A DNA stretch of 64,000 nucleotides from Anodontia alba (taxonomy: Eukaryota > Mollusca > Bivalvia > Lucinida > Lucinidae): contig OZ024823.1 of assembly GCA_964016985.1 (NCBI GenBank), forward strand, positions 67,805,925-67,869,924, written 5' to 3'. The first letter of the stretch is position 1; each line of letters opens with the position of its first letter. The notes beneath the pieces are model-generated. The model made no database searches. It saw only the letters and a list, made by a program, of their open reading frames with translations, and was not told where the DNA came from. The translations under genes and the position numbers were made by a program. Below are positions 1 to 11,530 of this stretch, one piece after another.

Positions 1-700
1 ACATAATGGAAAATTACCATAAAAAGGACTTTTTGTTTTTTTGGTCATACTAGTTTCAACAAAATTTAACCAAAAACTTTTCATGAGTAGTTCTCGATAA
101 AATGTAAGAATTTTGTGCAAAAGACCCGCCCATTTGATTGTCATGGAAACCAAAAGGGTAATCATTTGGAAATAAAGAATCAGGATCACCAAACATTTTT
201 AGCGACGGCTTTTCTGTACTTTCGGATTTTTTTTCCCTGCGGTTAACATTCGCATTAGAACATTAATACATCATAGCTAGCACCTTGACTACTCCTGTAC
301 ACAATTAGGCACATGTGACCTGATTATTTTTTGAAAATACAATAGGCAGTTAGCCAAACCGCTACATCATACACAGTATATAATTTCTAAAGATAACTAT
401 AAAATTTGAAACAAAATTTTACAAAAAATCATGTACAATATCCATACGCAGTAAGAAATGAAAATTTACTTTTTGACAAAATTAATTTCAAACTTCTGTT
501 ACCATGGCAGTTTCAAACTTTTGTTACCATGCCTTAAATATAATGGCTTATTATCATAATAAAGATCCAGTTCTTGATAAAATATAAAGATTGTGTGAAA
601 AAGACCCTTCCATTTCATTGTCGTCATTAAAACCAAAAGAGTAATAATAATTTGGGAAAATAAAGGAACATGGTCAATAAGTATTTTTGTCTCAACTTTA
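1..700. repeat. Diverged direct duplication, period about 480 bp
   Basis: The stretch from about 91 to 205 (ttctcgataaaatgtaag onwards, with aaaagaccc and accaaaag) recurs from about 571 to 690 with scattered substitutions. A shorter duplication of a phrase ending cttttgttaccatg lies at 489-535. No coding potential is seen. It is either an old tandem duplication or two copies of one dispersed repeat. Confidence 0.5.
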
Positions 701-2190
701 CTGTAAATTCATAACTGTTTATTTTATGGTGATTTAAGCTTCCTATTCAACGAAATTATCCCGCTGAGGACCTCATCAAAAAATGAGTGCTTACGTCATT
801 ACATGTAACTGTGACATCATCGGAGAAGTGTTAAAAAAAGATAACAATGTCAACATGCTGGATTTCAACGAATTTTAATGAAGATTTTCAACCTTTAGAT
901 TTGTCTATTTCTTGCAAAGTGACAAACAAAGGATTTAACGACCTATCCATGTATATCATAGTATATACTATACTTGAGTGCTTGATCAGCCTATTCAATT
1001 TGGGACCGGAAAACTGAAGGTAAATCATTTTATTTCCTGTCTGATTTTTTTCTGTCCTCTTTTATATTGTTTCAGACTTTGATTATTATTATTTTTTTTT
1101 TTGCAATAAATCGACATTTTCAGGGAATATAGCTCTTTAGAAAGATCTAGAACGGTTTAGGTTAGCGAGAGCACATTGCATTTTATCCGGGTATAATATT
1201 AAATTACCCTACATTAAATTACATTTAAGAAGATTTTTCTTTTATCATAAACACTTTTACGCAAAAAAGAATGCATCTCAACCCTCGGCCTGAGACAGAC
1301 AGCTCGTATAATATTTTATTTCCGTACTTTCATACAAGATGAATTGATGAGGCCCCCTTTCTCTTGAACCAGCCTCCTGGCCTCATTCTTTCGGATATTT
1401 TGAGTGTAATCCAGTTACTATGTAGAAAAATAATTAAAATTACGACATAAAATATAAATTTTATTAAAATAAATAGAAAAAAATCGGGAGAAGCACGTTC
1501 AAATATCACTAAAACAATCCTTGGTTTTCTGTGTTCACAGTATCGATTCGTGGTGTGACACTTCCCGCGAAAAAAACAAAACGTAAATACTTTTTGTGTG
1601 TTCGTTTACACCGAATGTTCGGAGCTGAGCGTCCGTTGTTAGAATCATTTCAACGTTAGTATTTTTTTTCTTTCCCTTTATTTGGATCAGATGAAAAATA
1701 TTTTATCAGTTTTTTTCCACTATTATATGCACAGTTGACGGGGTCATACTACTCGAAAACGGATTTTATTAACACTAGAAATTATCTACTCCGGCCTAGA
1801 AAAAATGTTCCTCTATTTTAATAAAAAAACCACCCTAATTATCTCCCTGTCATTCAAGAGTTGCGGTTATTAGTACCGGTAGTGACCTTAAAAGCTGTAA
1901 AGATTTCTTAAATTTTAAAATAATTTTTAAACTTTTGAAAATAGGGGTTCTTTCGGATTCTGAATGACGCGGAGGCAAATATGATCGCACGAAATTTAGT
2001 TAAAATTTCCAACGCATGTTATAGCTCTGCTGAAAATTTTATAGTGATATCTTGTCACCAAAAGTCTATCGGGGACGTTATATGTGCCTCTAAGTGTAGT
2101 TAGTAATTATATAAAAAGCTATAACATTTGAGAGGCGACAGACAACGATGACCTGCCTTTAGTTACTATAAGCTAACCAGTGAGCGAAAT
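701..2190. other. AT-rich stretch, nothing recognised
   Basis: I see no open frame of note, RNA gene or clear repeat here, only AT-rich sequence with homopolymer runs (for example poly-T near 1087-1102). It may be intronic or intergenic. Confidence 0.4.
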
Positions 2191-3090
2191 ATAATAAGGC
2201 CCAATAAATGTTATAATTTTACCACCAATGGAAAAAATGCGCCTTAAATGTTATAACGTTTTATTTTATTGTCAGCAGTGAAATCAATCTATATCCGGAA
2301 TCAAAAGAAATGATATTTTCACATTGTGAAATGATATAATTATATTATTTTCACTCCTCGTTTCGGATTACGTTGGTTGTCGTCATTGCTACCCTAACAG
2401 ATATCGAACCCACTTTTTTTTTTTTTTTTTTTTTTTGGTGTCCTCTAAATTCTCTGTTTCTGGGCACAAAATCATTTTGATTTGCCGGAACGTTTGTTTT
2501 TGTCGCTCTAGCACTCCTAACGTCAACGACATAACGTTCATGTTTTGTTTGACGGCGTAAGTTATGACGTCAAGCGCGCATTGGCGCGTAAACAATTTAA
2601 TAAAAAGAAAACTTACCCTTTTTCATTGAATACCAAAACATTTTTCATCTTGAGTAATGAAAACATTCAAATTTTCACTCGTGCAAAAATACTGGTTTTC
2701 ATTACACTCGATGAAAATATTTATGGTATTCACAACAAGAGTAAATATCCTCGATTCAAATATAATAAGGCATATATACAGTGAAAACTTTGGCGCGTTT
2801 ATGACGTTTAATTGTACTTGATTAGTTGGCTTGTAAATATTATGTTATTTTTAATTACTTTCTGATTGGATATATATTTATATATATATTGGTTATCAAA
2901 GAATGATTAACATATGTTCTGTTGTTAAGGTTTATTTTCCCGACTGCTGTTTCGATGGCTGTCGCCATATACTACCTATATTTGTAACTACCTATATTTG
3001 TTAACACATTTGTGGAAAAAAGTTTACGGGGCCTTATTACATATGCGGTAAAAAGTTATAACATTGACGGGGCATTATTACATTTATAAC
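2191..3090 (+). mobile_element. Probable non-autonomous DNA element with inverted ends
   Basis: The left edge (ataataaggcccaataaatg, 2191) is echoed in reverse complement at the right edge (ggggccttattac near 3029 and ggggcattattac near 3069). Inside, 2258-2790 is recognisably the reverse complement of 36440-37046, with the same order of blocks: ttgtcagcagtgaaatca, ttttcactcctcg, cgttcatgttttgttt, then a palindromic end ending in ggtattcac. Near 2620-2745 a palindrome pairs a tgaaaacattcaaattttcac phrase with its partner, as in a foldback MITE. A poly-T run sits at 2415-2436. No transposase is seen; the superfamily is unknown. Confidence 0.5.
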
Positions 3091-3225
3091 AGTTTTCGGA
3101 TTTAGGGGTGCGACAGTTGGTTTAAATTTTAACATCAGGCATTATTTTCGTTGTAATAAACAACTAATTATTCATGCTATTTGAACAGCTTTTGGTGATA
3201 TACTTCGTCATCATCGAAAGTCTTC

Positions 3226-3294
3226 AAACCTCTCTAGCTCAGTGGTAGTTCTTTATAAATCTTTATCCTGGATGTTTGAATCCTATCAGCATTT
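3226..3294 (+). repeat. tRNA-like pol III promoter fragment (SINE head or tRNA relic)
   Basis: The sequence ctctagctcagtggtag fits a tRNA D-arm/box A, and gatgtttgaatcctatc about 35 bp later fits box B and the T-arm. The acceptor stem does not pair convincingly, so this is more likely a SINE head or tRNA pseudogene than a functional tRNA gene. Confidence 0.45.
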
Positions 3295-4289
3295 TCTTTT
3301 TTTCTTTTACGTATTCTTTTTTATTTTGAAATTTAATTTTGGGCAAAAGGTGTATTGAAAAAGAAAGCATTTTTACAATTATATAAATATCACACTAGAG
3401 AATCAGTGTACGACAGAAGTTCAGTGAACGCGCAGCCACGAAGTGAACGCGTAGTAAAAGTTCAAAAATATCGATCATGTTATAGTGTTTGTTACATCCG
3501 TTAAACTATTCTTCTTAATTCATAAATCAATATACTGTTTGCGGGTGGGTATGCTTTCAAAGCATCGTGATAAATCCTTGCGATTTTGGCAGTGTGGCAC
3601 ACGAAACCGTTCTTTTCTTTAATGTCAATGCCAAAAATGACAGTTCTTTTCTTAATTACCTTATCACTAGAATTCTGTTTCCTTGTTTGCTTTTTCAGGA
3701 GGTGGCCTTGTCTTACTTGCTCTATATTTATTCATTTTTTTGTGATTTTGTTATGCTTCGTTTGTATTATATTGTTAGTGTATGCTGAAATTTAGTGATA
3801 GAGTACAGTGTAGCAGTGAATGTGACGGTGTGAACGAAGTGAATTTATTTTACTCTAGATGCAGTGTACCCAGTGAAGGTAGTGCATTGTACCCAGTAAA
3901 TGCGCCAAGTGAACGCGCAGCGCATATGTTGACCTTGTACGAAGCCGCCTGATGTATCAAGATGTATCAATGGGTTAAATTGTAAATGACGTTAACTAAC
4001 TTTAGTGTTTGCTCAAGATAACAAAACCAATCAAAAAACTTGAATTTTCAAATTTTCAGTAGATATATTGGTAAAGGCTATCCAACTTAATCATGAAAAC
4101 AGTCCTCTGAAGACTTAAAACCAAGTGATCAGTAATGTACAGTGGCTTGACATGTCTGAAATATCTCTACGTGACAGGACAAATTGATTTAGAAGTAATT
4201 TCTGAATGAGTATTTTTCTGCATACAAGTTTTTAAACGAACAGATAAGGGGAGTATTTGACTTACAACACACGTTTTAAAACACGAAAT

Positions 4290-4510
4290 ACTTCTAAACA
4301 TGTCGTGGATACTTCTTAGAATCGGCTCGACGAGGCTATTCTGTGAGTACCACAAATTCGTATAAATAACATGCTGAATGGTTACTTATTACAATCACCC
4401 CGACAAGGTCATTCCTCGAGTACTCAAAACATTGTTTTAAAGTACTGTTTTGGGTACTTGCTAGAATCAGTTCATCAAGACTAATCGGTACCCACAACAT
4501 GTTTTTTTTT
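4290..4510. repeat. Diverged copies of a palindromic motif
   Basis: The phrases ggctcgacgaggctattctg (about 4323) and gaatcagttcatcaagac (about 4463), each followed within about 25 bp by gtaccacaa or gtacccacaa, resemble the centre and arm of the long palindrome at 62681-62776. These are probably old copies of the same MITE or simple repeat. Confidence 0.4.
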
Positions 4511-4619
4511 TTGTATGGAGAAATAACAATCCCAAATTAATATCGCAAAGTACTCCCCATATTATCGAAGTGCTCAAGGTGAACTATTGTGATCGGTCAA
4601 CGTCCGTCGTGCGGCGTCA

Positions 4620-5165
4620 ACAATGTGCTTTAAATCACTACTCCTCCTACATCCCTAGGCCTATGGACTCGAAACTACAGAAAGTATAAGGACGACGTAG
4701 ATGAAAAACAGCTAAAATCGTACTAATCGGAAATTTAAGATGGCCGCCACGGCTGCTATCTTGAAATATATTTTGCACTTCTTCTGCTGAACCGAAAGGC
4801 CTAGAGACTCGAAACTTGGTAGGAAGCATTGGGACAACTGCTAAATTAAAAATAGCTAAAATCCGTTTCAATCAAAAATCCAAGATGGATGCATGGCGGC
4901 CATCTTAAAAATATATTTTGAACTTGTTCTCCTGAATTGAAGACTAGAAACTTGGTAGGAAGTATCATAGCGACTTGGAGATAAAAAAAAATAAGCAAAA
5001 ATCATTTCGATCAGAAATCTAAGATGGCCGACATTTGCCGCCATGTCGGCCATCTTGAAAATCTATTTTGAGCTTCTTCTCATGTACCGACAGGCCAATT
5101 GACTTGGAACTTGGTAGGAAGTATTGCGGCGTCTTTTAGATCAAAAATAGCTAAATCATTCTGAT
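4620..5165. repeat. Tandem repeat, about four units of 140-155 bp
   Basis: The phrase gaaacttggtaggaag recurs at about 4811, 4947 and 5107, with a weaker first unit near 4669. Each unit also carries a ttgaaaatatattttg-like block and an aagatggccg / cggccatctt pair. In the third unit this pair makes a perfect 14-bp stem (5021-5056). The GCCATCTT core matches the YY1 binding consensus, although an active site cannot be inferred from sequence. Confidence 0.7.
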
Positions 5166-5575
5166 TTGAAAACTTGATACTTTCAATGAGGGTATATTAA
5201 ACGAACAAAAACAATGAACAAAGTAGTGAAATAAAGTTACTCAGGAAAGGCCACAGTCCAAAAAAAAAAAAAAAAAAAAAAAAAGAAAAGAAAAAATAGC
5301 CATCTCAGGCTAAAGGAATTAGAACACAAACGAAGATGTTCAATACATTTATCAAACACTGGACGGAAAGCATAGCTCCACAAGCATCTAATATCAAAAT
5401 TAGTACTAATAAAATGGCCAAAAATATGAAACCTGTTACAAAGTCATAATCAATCTTGTTAGATGTTTAAGTACTTAAGCATTGAAAGTACCCACATTTT
5501 TTCATACAAAATAATACAAGGTTAAATGCATTTATCGCATAGAATTTGTAAATGTGTATGCACTGACATAACGTT

Positions 5576-5813
5576 GACATGATAGTGAACACTATATACT
5601 GACATCTTTGACATGGTAGTGAACACTATACACTGACATCTTTGACATGATAGTGAACACTATACACTGACATCTTTGACATGATAGTGAACACTATACA
5701 CTGACATCTTTGACATGATAGTGAACACTATACACTGTCATCTTTGACATGATAGTGAACACTATACACTGACATCTTTGACATGATAGCGAACACTATA
5801 CGCTGAGTCACAA
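5576..5813 (+). repeat. 34-bp minisatellite, seven copies
   Basis: The unit gacatgatagtgaacactat followed by acactgacatcttt repeats about seven times with very few substitutions (ggtag, gatagc, tgtcatc variants). The tagtgaacacta core is nearly self-complementary. It lies inside the 3391-6468 element. Confidence 0.85.
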
Positions 5814-6468
5814 TTAAAGGACCGTTCCTTTATGGATTGGGTAAAAGATAACGCAAACTAAGTGATTTGTGATCGAAGTGCCAGTGTAACTTCGATAATT
5901 ACTTTCACTACAAACTTTTTCCATCATTCACTTCGGACAGTTTTTTCCAATCACTTCGTTTACTAAAGCGCGTTCACTTCGTACAAATTGTTATCTTCTG
6001 TCCGCGTTCATTGCTTCAAACCTATCATTCACTGATTTAGAGCGGACACTGACAAAAAATACAGATACCTTTTAGCATATTGCTTTCGTAGGTTCAAGAT
6101 GATGGTCAGTCGCAGCAACTGATGCTAGATAATTTCCGGAAGCACATTTGTTTGAAGAAAAAATTCAGTCGATAATTGATTCAAAATCACTATGAATGAA
6201 AATAAATTACTGCAGCTACAACAAGTATCGTTAGATTAGACTAAGTTTCCTTGTACCGCTAGATTAATATAATGATAATCGGATTGATTGTTTTGGTAAG
6301 GCTAAATTTAATATTACGAGAAAACTTATCCTTGATAAAACCAGTGCCACCTGAAAAAAAAAAATAAAACAAAAAAAATAATAAATAAATAAATAAAAAA
6401 ATAACTGCGCGTTCACTTCGTGACTCCGCGTTCACTGAGCTTCTGTCGTACACTGATTCTCTAGTGTG

Positions 6469-7369
6469 AATTAAAAAAACAAAAAACAAAAAAAACATTT
6501 GGTGTAGCCATTTTGTTTAAAACTAGTTTTAAAGCACGATTTTGTTTTGAACAATTGCATTACCACGTGTTTTCAACATTGTAAACACGTGTTGAGATTT
6601 GAAAGCTTGAAGTATATCCTTCCTCTGAAAAATTATATGGCATTGTATAGCATGACACAGTTTGAAATGGCGAGGTATACTATAGTATATTTATCTCACA
6701 TTCGATCAATAAGAAGGGATACGTCTTATCTGTATATAATGCTCAGAGGATAATCTTTTGTATAATGCTTACCGCAGTATATGTGTATGTATTCCAACTG
6801 CGCAGTAGGTAGCGTAGAGCGTTTTGAATGAAGGACAAAAGGCCTTTAAAATCCATGAACAAATTCATAAGGAGTCACCGTTACTTTTTTGAGCTAGTCG
6901 CTTTTATAATTACTTAACGATTCATTTTAGGGGCGGTTGCCATACTGCCACCATATTTAATATGGCAAATTACGACAATCTGTTTTATCTGTTTCTACCA
7001 ACCCAATAACTATCTAGCAAATAGTTCCCTGCTGACGCCGATAACGCTAAATTCTGCATTCAGAATACACCCTAATGTTTATGACCATCGAATATATAAT
7101 AAGTCTGAGGTCAACATAACAAAATCGTATTCCGAAAAATCATAAAGTCGACAGAGATAAAGGCAAAATAGGGAAAGTTCAGACAGACAGATCAGATAAT
7201 CACCCAAAATAAATGGGTTGTAATCAAGCGTCAATGGAAAGTAAGCATTACTTGGAAAGCACGCTATGCCCACCATGCCTATCAGCCTATACAGAGATTT
7301 AGGAAAATACGGGAATTAATGTTCGGGGTTTAGAAAGTTTATGGCCTGGCTGTGCCAAAAACATCAGCC
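6469..7369. other. Nothing recognised; right part may be Penelope-like 3' UTR
   Basis: No supported gene is seen. The 7060-7369 part immediately follows (on the minus strand) the C-terminal end of the Penelope-like fragment at 7370-8250, so it may be its 3' untranslated region. I have no second copy to confirm this. Confidence 0.3.
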
Positions 7370-8250
7370 ACATGGAAGGGACTGACAAAGTCATAATGCC
7401 TCCCATAGAACTTCTTAAGTAGTTTAGTTCTCTGGTATCCTTGAGTCAACAGTCTCGTAGTGAGCAGTGTTCCTCGTTCGATAAAATCCTGATACCCAGA
7501 GCAGGGTCTAGCATAACGGATTAACTGTGAAACGTAAACACCGTATACTGGTGCAGAAGGAAACGGAAAATTAATTATGAGAAAGAAGTCATCCTGTTTA
7601 TCGTAAAGCCTAGTAGCGACCTTTCCAGGTATAAATCCAAGTATGAGAAAGAGGTTATCGTCTCAGATGTTTCTTTAATTTTAAGTTCACGTGGGTGGAT
7701 GAATTCGAGGTTCTCTGAAAACTTTGAATCATTTAGAGATTCAAATCTATGTATCTGTATCATCTATGTATCTGTAGGTGAAAAATGAGTTGTTGGGTAA
7801 GGCGGGTTTTTTTTGCCTGCTTTCATGATAACCTGTATAAACTCTGCCTCATGCGAGTAAAAAAACAAGTCGGCAAGAAATGGAGCACAATTAGTTCCCA
7901 TAGGAATGCCGATTGTTTATTGAAATATCCGCCCACAAAAATGTTGTCGATTAGATATTCCAGCATCTTTACAACATCTGCATCAGTGTATTTTTGTGGT
8001 GCATCCTGAACAACGTATATGTCTGCATAACCAAGGACAACATACTGGAAGCGACGATTTCCATGCCTGTGAAAGAAACACTGGTTAATAATATCTCGTA
8101 ATTTGGATTTCAATTTGTCATGAGGAATTGAGATATAAAGAGTTGAGAAATTCAAAGATTTAATATTGTTTGCAGAACAGAATATCTGCGATTGTAAACT
8201 TTGTAGGAGCTCTTTGGAAATGTTCGGGATTCACATGTTGCAATACTTCT
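7370..8250 (-). pseudogene. Penelope-like reverse transcriptase, family A, 3' half
   Basis: Read on the minus strand from about 8240, the frame runs through a SKELLQ phrase, then NFSTLYISIPHDKLKSKL (8155 downward, the RT motif around the first catalytic region), YVVLGYADIYVVQD, KYTDADVVKMLEYLIDNIFV, a SKFSENLEFIHPRELKIKE segment (7575-7763), LDLYLE, then VYVSQLIRYARPCSGYQDF and TTRLLTQGY near 7390-7530. This order matches the RT and thumb region of Penelope-like retroelements, recognised by motif. The frame is broken several times, including a TGG-to-TGA change in the QMW motif at about 8240 and a lost frame near the GTNCAP position, so it is dead. Its 5' part lies at 11310-11530, separated by the inserted family B element. 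Confidence 0.75.
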
Positions 8251-8843
8251 GAAAAAAAAAAGTTAAGAGAAAAGTCCAGGGAGTGCCACAATCACAAACC
8301 GCAGCCCTTCCCAGACCCCAAGAGGAAGAGGAAATCGACAAATCCAAGCAAGCACAAATCGAACAAACGTACGAAAAGCACTAAGATTAGCTCTCTCTTC
8401 CCCAAGCGAGGTTATCGCAATACTAAAAGGACTGAAAAACACAAGAACAAAATGACACATGGAAAGACATACAACAAATCGCCTCGTAGAATAAACCACA
8501 AAGCAACAAAGAATAAGACTAACACCGGGACCACCGCCTTAGAACAGTCAGTAGAATAAACCACCGTGGGGTTTAAAGCACTTTTACAGCTAGCTAACTT
8601 CACCCTGGGTCCCGATGCTACTCCTACTACAGAAATACATAAAAATTCGGTTCGCATAAAGGCTCCCAACTCAGTCAATGCATCAAAGCGAAAACATAAA
8701 AATCAAATTAATCACTATAATAAACAAAGACGAGTACTCATGGCTAATTCTACTGTATGCCAGAGTAAATGAAAACCAATAGTTGAACCACGGCGGGCCA
8801 AGCCAAAGACATATCGTCAAGCACCAACCCACTGGTTAAAGTT
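8251..8843 (-). other. 3' untranslated region of Penelope-like element B
   Basis: This stretch follows the family B stop codon (TAA, complement of 8844-8846). It is recognisably similar to 48946-49440 beside the second copy: shared accaccgcc..agaa..agt..agta, cttcaccctgggt, and the end phrase ccaagaggaagag. The 8273-8331 part resembles the monomer of the minisatellites at 48.1 and 56.2 kb. A lysine-rich frame on the plus strand (8170-8559) is open here but is not conserved as such in the second copy. Confidence 0.6.
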
Positions 8844-11299
8844 TTACGAAGAGGCCGTCATTGAGTCTGAGACCCGAACCGCCGTCGTGCAATTAAAGAG
8901 TGAAGCATAGCCATCAACAATGATTGGGTTGACAACTAGGCATGCAGTCTGCCGCATAATATCCAGGCTATAGCCAATTCTTTTATAACGGTTAATAAGT
9001 TTTCTGAATTGCTCCGAAAAATTAGATTTACCTACAATTTTTCTAAATCTGTACACTAAGTCACCGTAAAATTCGGGTTCCGATATACCTTGTTGCAGAA
9101 GTGTAGACTGACGCTATATTTTTCTAACAAGGCACTGTGTCTGCGATAAAATTTCGAAAACGCCTTACAAAGTTTAAAATAACGATAGCCCTGCCTAAGA
9201 AGTTTGGTAGTAAGGGCTTTATTACGGTAGTTAAAGTCATTAAGATTTGAAGAAGCTCTGGCGAATCTTATAAGTTGAGATATGTATACCCCATATGAGG
9301 TACGCCGGGGGACATCGCCATCCAGAAAAGGGAAATTGACTATATCAAAATCAAAATCGTCCCGTTTATCATAAATTTGGGTGGAAACTGTACATAGATT
9401 CAAATCCAAAAAAGGTGCCTCGGTATCGGAAGAATTTGCTCTATTTAATTGGAGTTCTGTAGGGTATATCCGGTCCACCATTTGGTCAAAGTAAATATTG
9501 TCAATATTTAATAAATCGTCAAGGTATCTTGAAGTTGAATTGAAAGCCTCAATAATGTCAGCCTGATTTTTACGTGTGAGAGACTTCATGAAATCTCTCT
9601 CATAACAAAAAAGAAACAAATCTGCAACAAGAGGAGCACAATTAGTTCCCATCGGAATACAATAGTTTGTCTATAAAGTTTAGTTCCAAATCTAATAAAA
9701 ATATTATCCAAAAGATAAACAAGGGCATCACAGACTTTTTGACACGACCATAAATTGTGATTATTATATACATCAGAAGTGAAAAAAGCACATTCTTTGT
9801 TGCAAGCCAAATATTGGGTATTCTCCCGAATAAACGTTCGGTTAATTAAATCAATAAGTTTATCTTTTATCAGATGATGAGGTAACTTAGTATACAGTGT
9901 AGAAAAATCAATCATATGTAGACAATTTAGAAGCCTGAAAGTTTTTAGATTTAAATTTATTGAGAACATCATTAGAATTTTTAATTGACCAAAAATAGTT
10001 AATTCCGTCCCTTTCGTAAACAGTATCATAGTATCTAATCCAATGTTTTTTAACAGCAGTAAGGCATGAAGTTAGCAGTTTGGACAAAACAGTAGTCGTA
10101 CAAGAACTAGAATTAGCAATGAAACGTGCTTTATAAGGTCGTTTATGAAGTTTCGGTAACCAATATAACGTAAGAAGTCTGTCTTGCTTTTCTTTAATAC
10201 TCAATGCAAACTTAGCAGTAACATCGATAGAATGGGTATTGACAATAGATCTCTCGTCGGTAGAAATCCGTTCATGTGTTTTGGTACTACCAAGTTCTTG
10301 TTTTAGAGTATTGATATAATAAAGTCGTCACACAACAACAACATTATTAGCAGCTTTATCAGCTGGAGCCAAAACATACTTCCTATGAAATTCTTGGATA
10401 CCTTGTTTCAAATATCGAAAAGATAATTTAGGCTTAGGAGGAAGAAGATCAATGTTATTAGAGTAAAATAACACACGTTCATCAATGATCTTAAAAATCT
10501 TTAATTTCCAATTATTTAAAGCATTAGACTCAACATGCTCTCGTTTACACCAACGCGTACAATAATCATTTAAAGCACTGGCAATTGTTTCCCGACATTT
10601 ATTGAAATCAATGTGGGCTGGGAATCTATATTTAGGTCCTTTTGAAATAACTGAACGGATTCGTGAATCAGTTATAATCTTCAAGTTACCAGTGACAATA
10701 TGACCCGCTGGTTGATAACAAAATTTAGAATCTTTACAATCTCAAGAATCAGGGGAACTAGTTTCAATATCAAGATCAGAAACTAATTTATTGAAATTAA
10801 GTATAGTATTACGGATAGGTTTGTTATATAATAGGAGATTCCGTGTTTTCGAAATATGAAGGTATAGCTGATATAACATTATTATCTCGAAATATGCTAG
10901 GTAAATCTATGAATTCAATATTAATGAATGGAATTTTGATGAAGTGTCTAATGTGGTTAATTTCAGAATCAATGTAAGGACGTGAATCAGTTATAATCTT
11001 CAAGTTACCAGTGACAATATGACCCGCTGGTTGATAACAAAATTTAGAATCTTTACAATCTCAAGAATCAGGGGAACTAGTTTCAATATCAAGATCAGAA
11101 ACTAATTTATTGAAATTAAGTATAGTATTACGGATAGGTTTGTTATATAATAGGAGATTCCGTGTTTTCGAAATATGAAGGTATAGCTGATATAACATTA
11201 TTATCTCGAAATATGCTAGGTAAATCTATGAATTCAATATTAATGAATGGAATTTTGATGAAGTGTCTAATGTGGTTAATTTCAGAATCAATGTAAGGA
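8844..11299 (-). pseudogene. Penelope-like reverse transcriptase, family B, broken
   Basis: From N to C terminus on the minus strand: RPYIDSEINHIRHF and FIDLPSIFRDN (11143-11299), KYRFPAHIDFNKCR and PKLSFRYLKQGIQEFHRKY (10328-10684), TLYWLPKLHKRPYKARFIA (about 10150), DFSTLYTKLPHHLIKDKL (about 9900), MGTNCAPLVADLFLFCYE (9652 downward), RYLDDLLN (the catalytic YxDD-type box, about 9520), FLDLNL, YGVYISQLIRFARA, and a C-terminal QTACLVVNPI segment ending at 8844. The set matches Penelope-like RTs. Lesions: a stop near 10325, a 1-nt frameshift near 9910, a 1-nt deletion just before MGTNCAP (about 9655), and a 319-bp duplication. No GIY-YIG endonuclease is seen downstream of RT; an N-terminal one cannot be judged because the element starts near 11310. 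It is inserted inside the family A element. Confidence 0.8.
10662..11299. repeat. Perfect or near-perfect 319-bp tandem duplication
   Basis: 10662-10980 and 10981-11299 read identically wherever I compared them, both beginning cgtgaatcagttataatctt. The duplication lies within the 5' part of the Penelope-like family B gene and repeats its N-terminal coding segment. Such identity inside an otherwise decayed element points to a recent event or an assembly duplication. Confidence 0.85.
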
Positions 11300-11309
11300 C
11301 GAAGAGCAT

Positions 11310-11530
11310 GTTGAGTATAACATCTAGTATGAAGCCCTTCTGTCACTGCTGTAAGGATTCTCGTAAAATCTGTGAGAGGGGCTTAGTTGAGCACTTAGCT
11401 GAGCCCGCAATGTAACGTTGTTTGTATGGATTCTTGTGCAGTTTAGGAATCCAGTACAATTTTGAAAGATCGAGTTCTTCATCAGGGCCGGTTCGATTTA
11501 TCTCTTCTGGTTTCAGAAGGAAGACGGGAA
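11310..11530 (-). pseudogene. Penelope-like reverse transcriptase, family A, 5' fragment
   Basis: The minus strand reads FLLKPEEINRTGPDEELDLS, KLYWIPKLHKNPYKQRYIAG, SAKCSTKPLSQIL, then after a 1-nt shift ILTAVTEGLHT. The IPKLHKNPYK box is the conserved segment just upstream of RT in Penelope-like elements. In family A it should be followed within about 20 residues by the QMW...SKELL segment, which is found instead at about 8240. This supports the reading that element B (8251-11309) is inserted here. Upstream continuation past 11530 is not recognisable. Confidence 0.65.

Larger units (their letters stand above)
3391..6468. mobile_element. 3.08-kb TIR element, CACTA-like ends, no transposase
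   Basis: The ends are inverted repeats of about 63 bp, 3391-3453 against 6406-6468, with about four mismatches by eye. The left end reads cacactagagaatcagtgta and the right end is its reverse complement ending ctctagtgtg. Further copies of the phrase agtgaacgcg / cgcgttcacttcgt lie inside both ends (3421-3452, 3907-3921, 5965-6005, 6406-6435) in opposite orientation, as transposase-binding subterminal repeats often do. The interior is tandem repeat (4620-5165, 5576-5813) and non-coding sequence. The CACTA start recalls the EnSpm/CACTA superfamily, but no matching 3-bp target duplication flanks it (tca against tga), so superfamily assignment is tentative. It appears to be a deletion derivative. 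Confidence 0.65.

Noticed and set aside
3226..3294. Functional tRNA gene.
   Set aside because: Box A and box B words are present, but the acceptor and anticodon stems do not pair well. Kept only as a tRNA-like relic.
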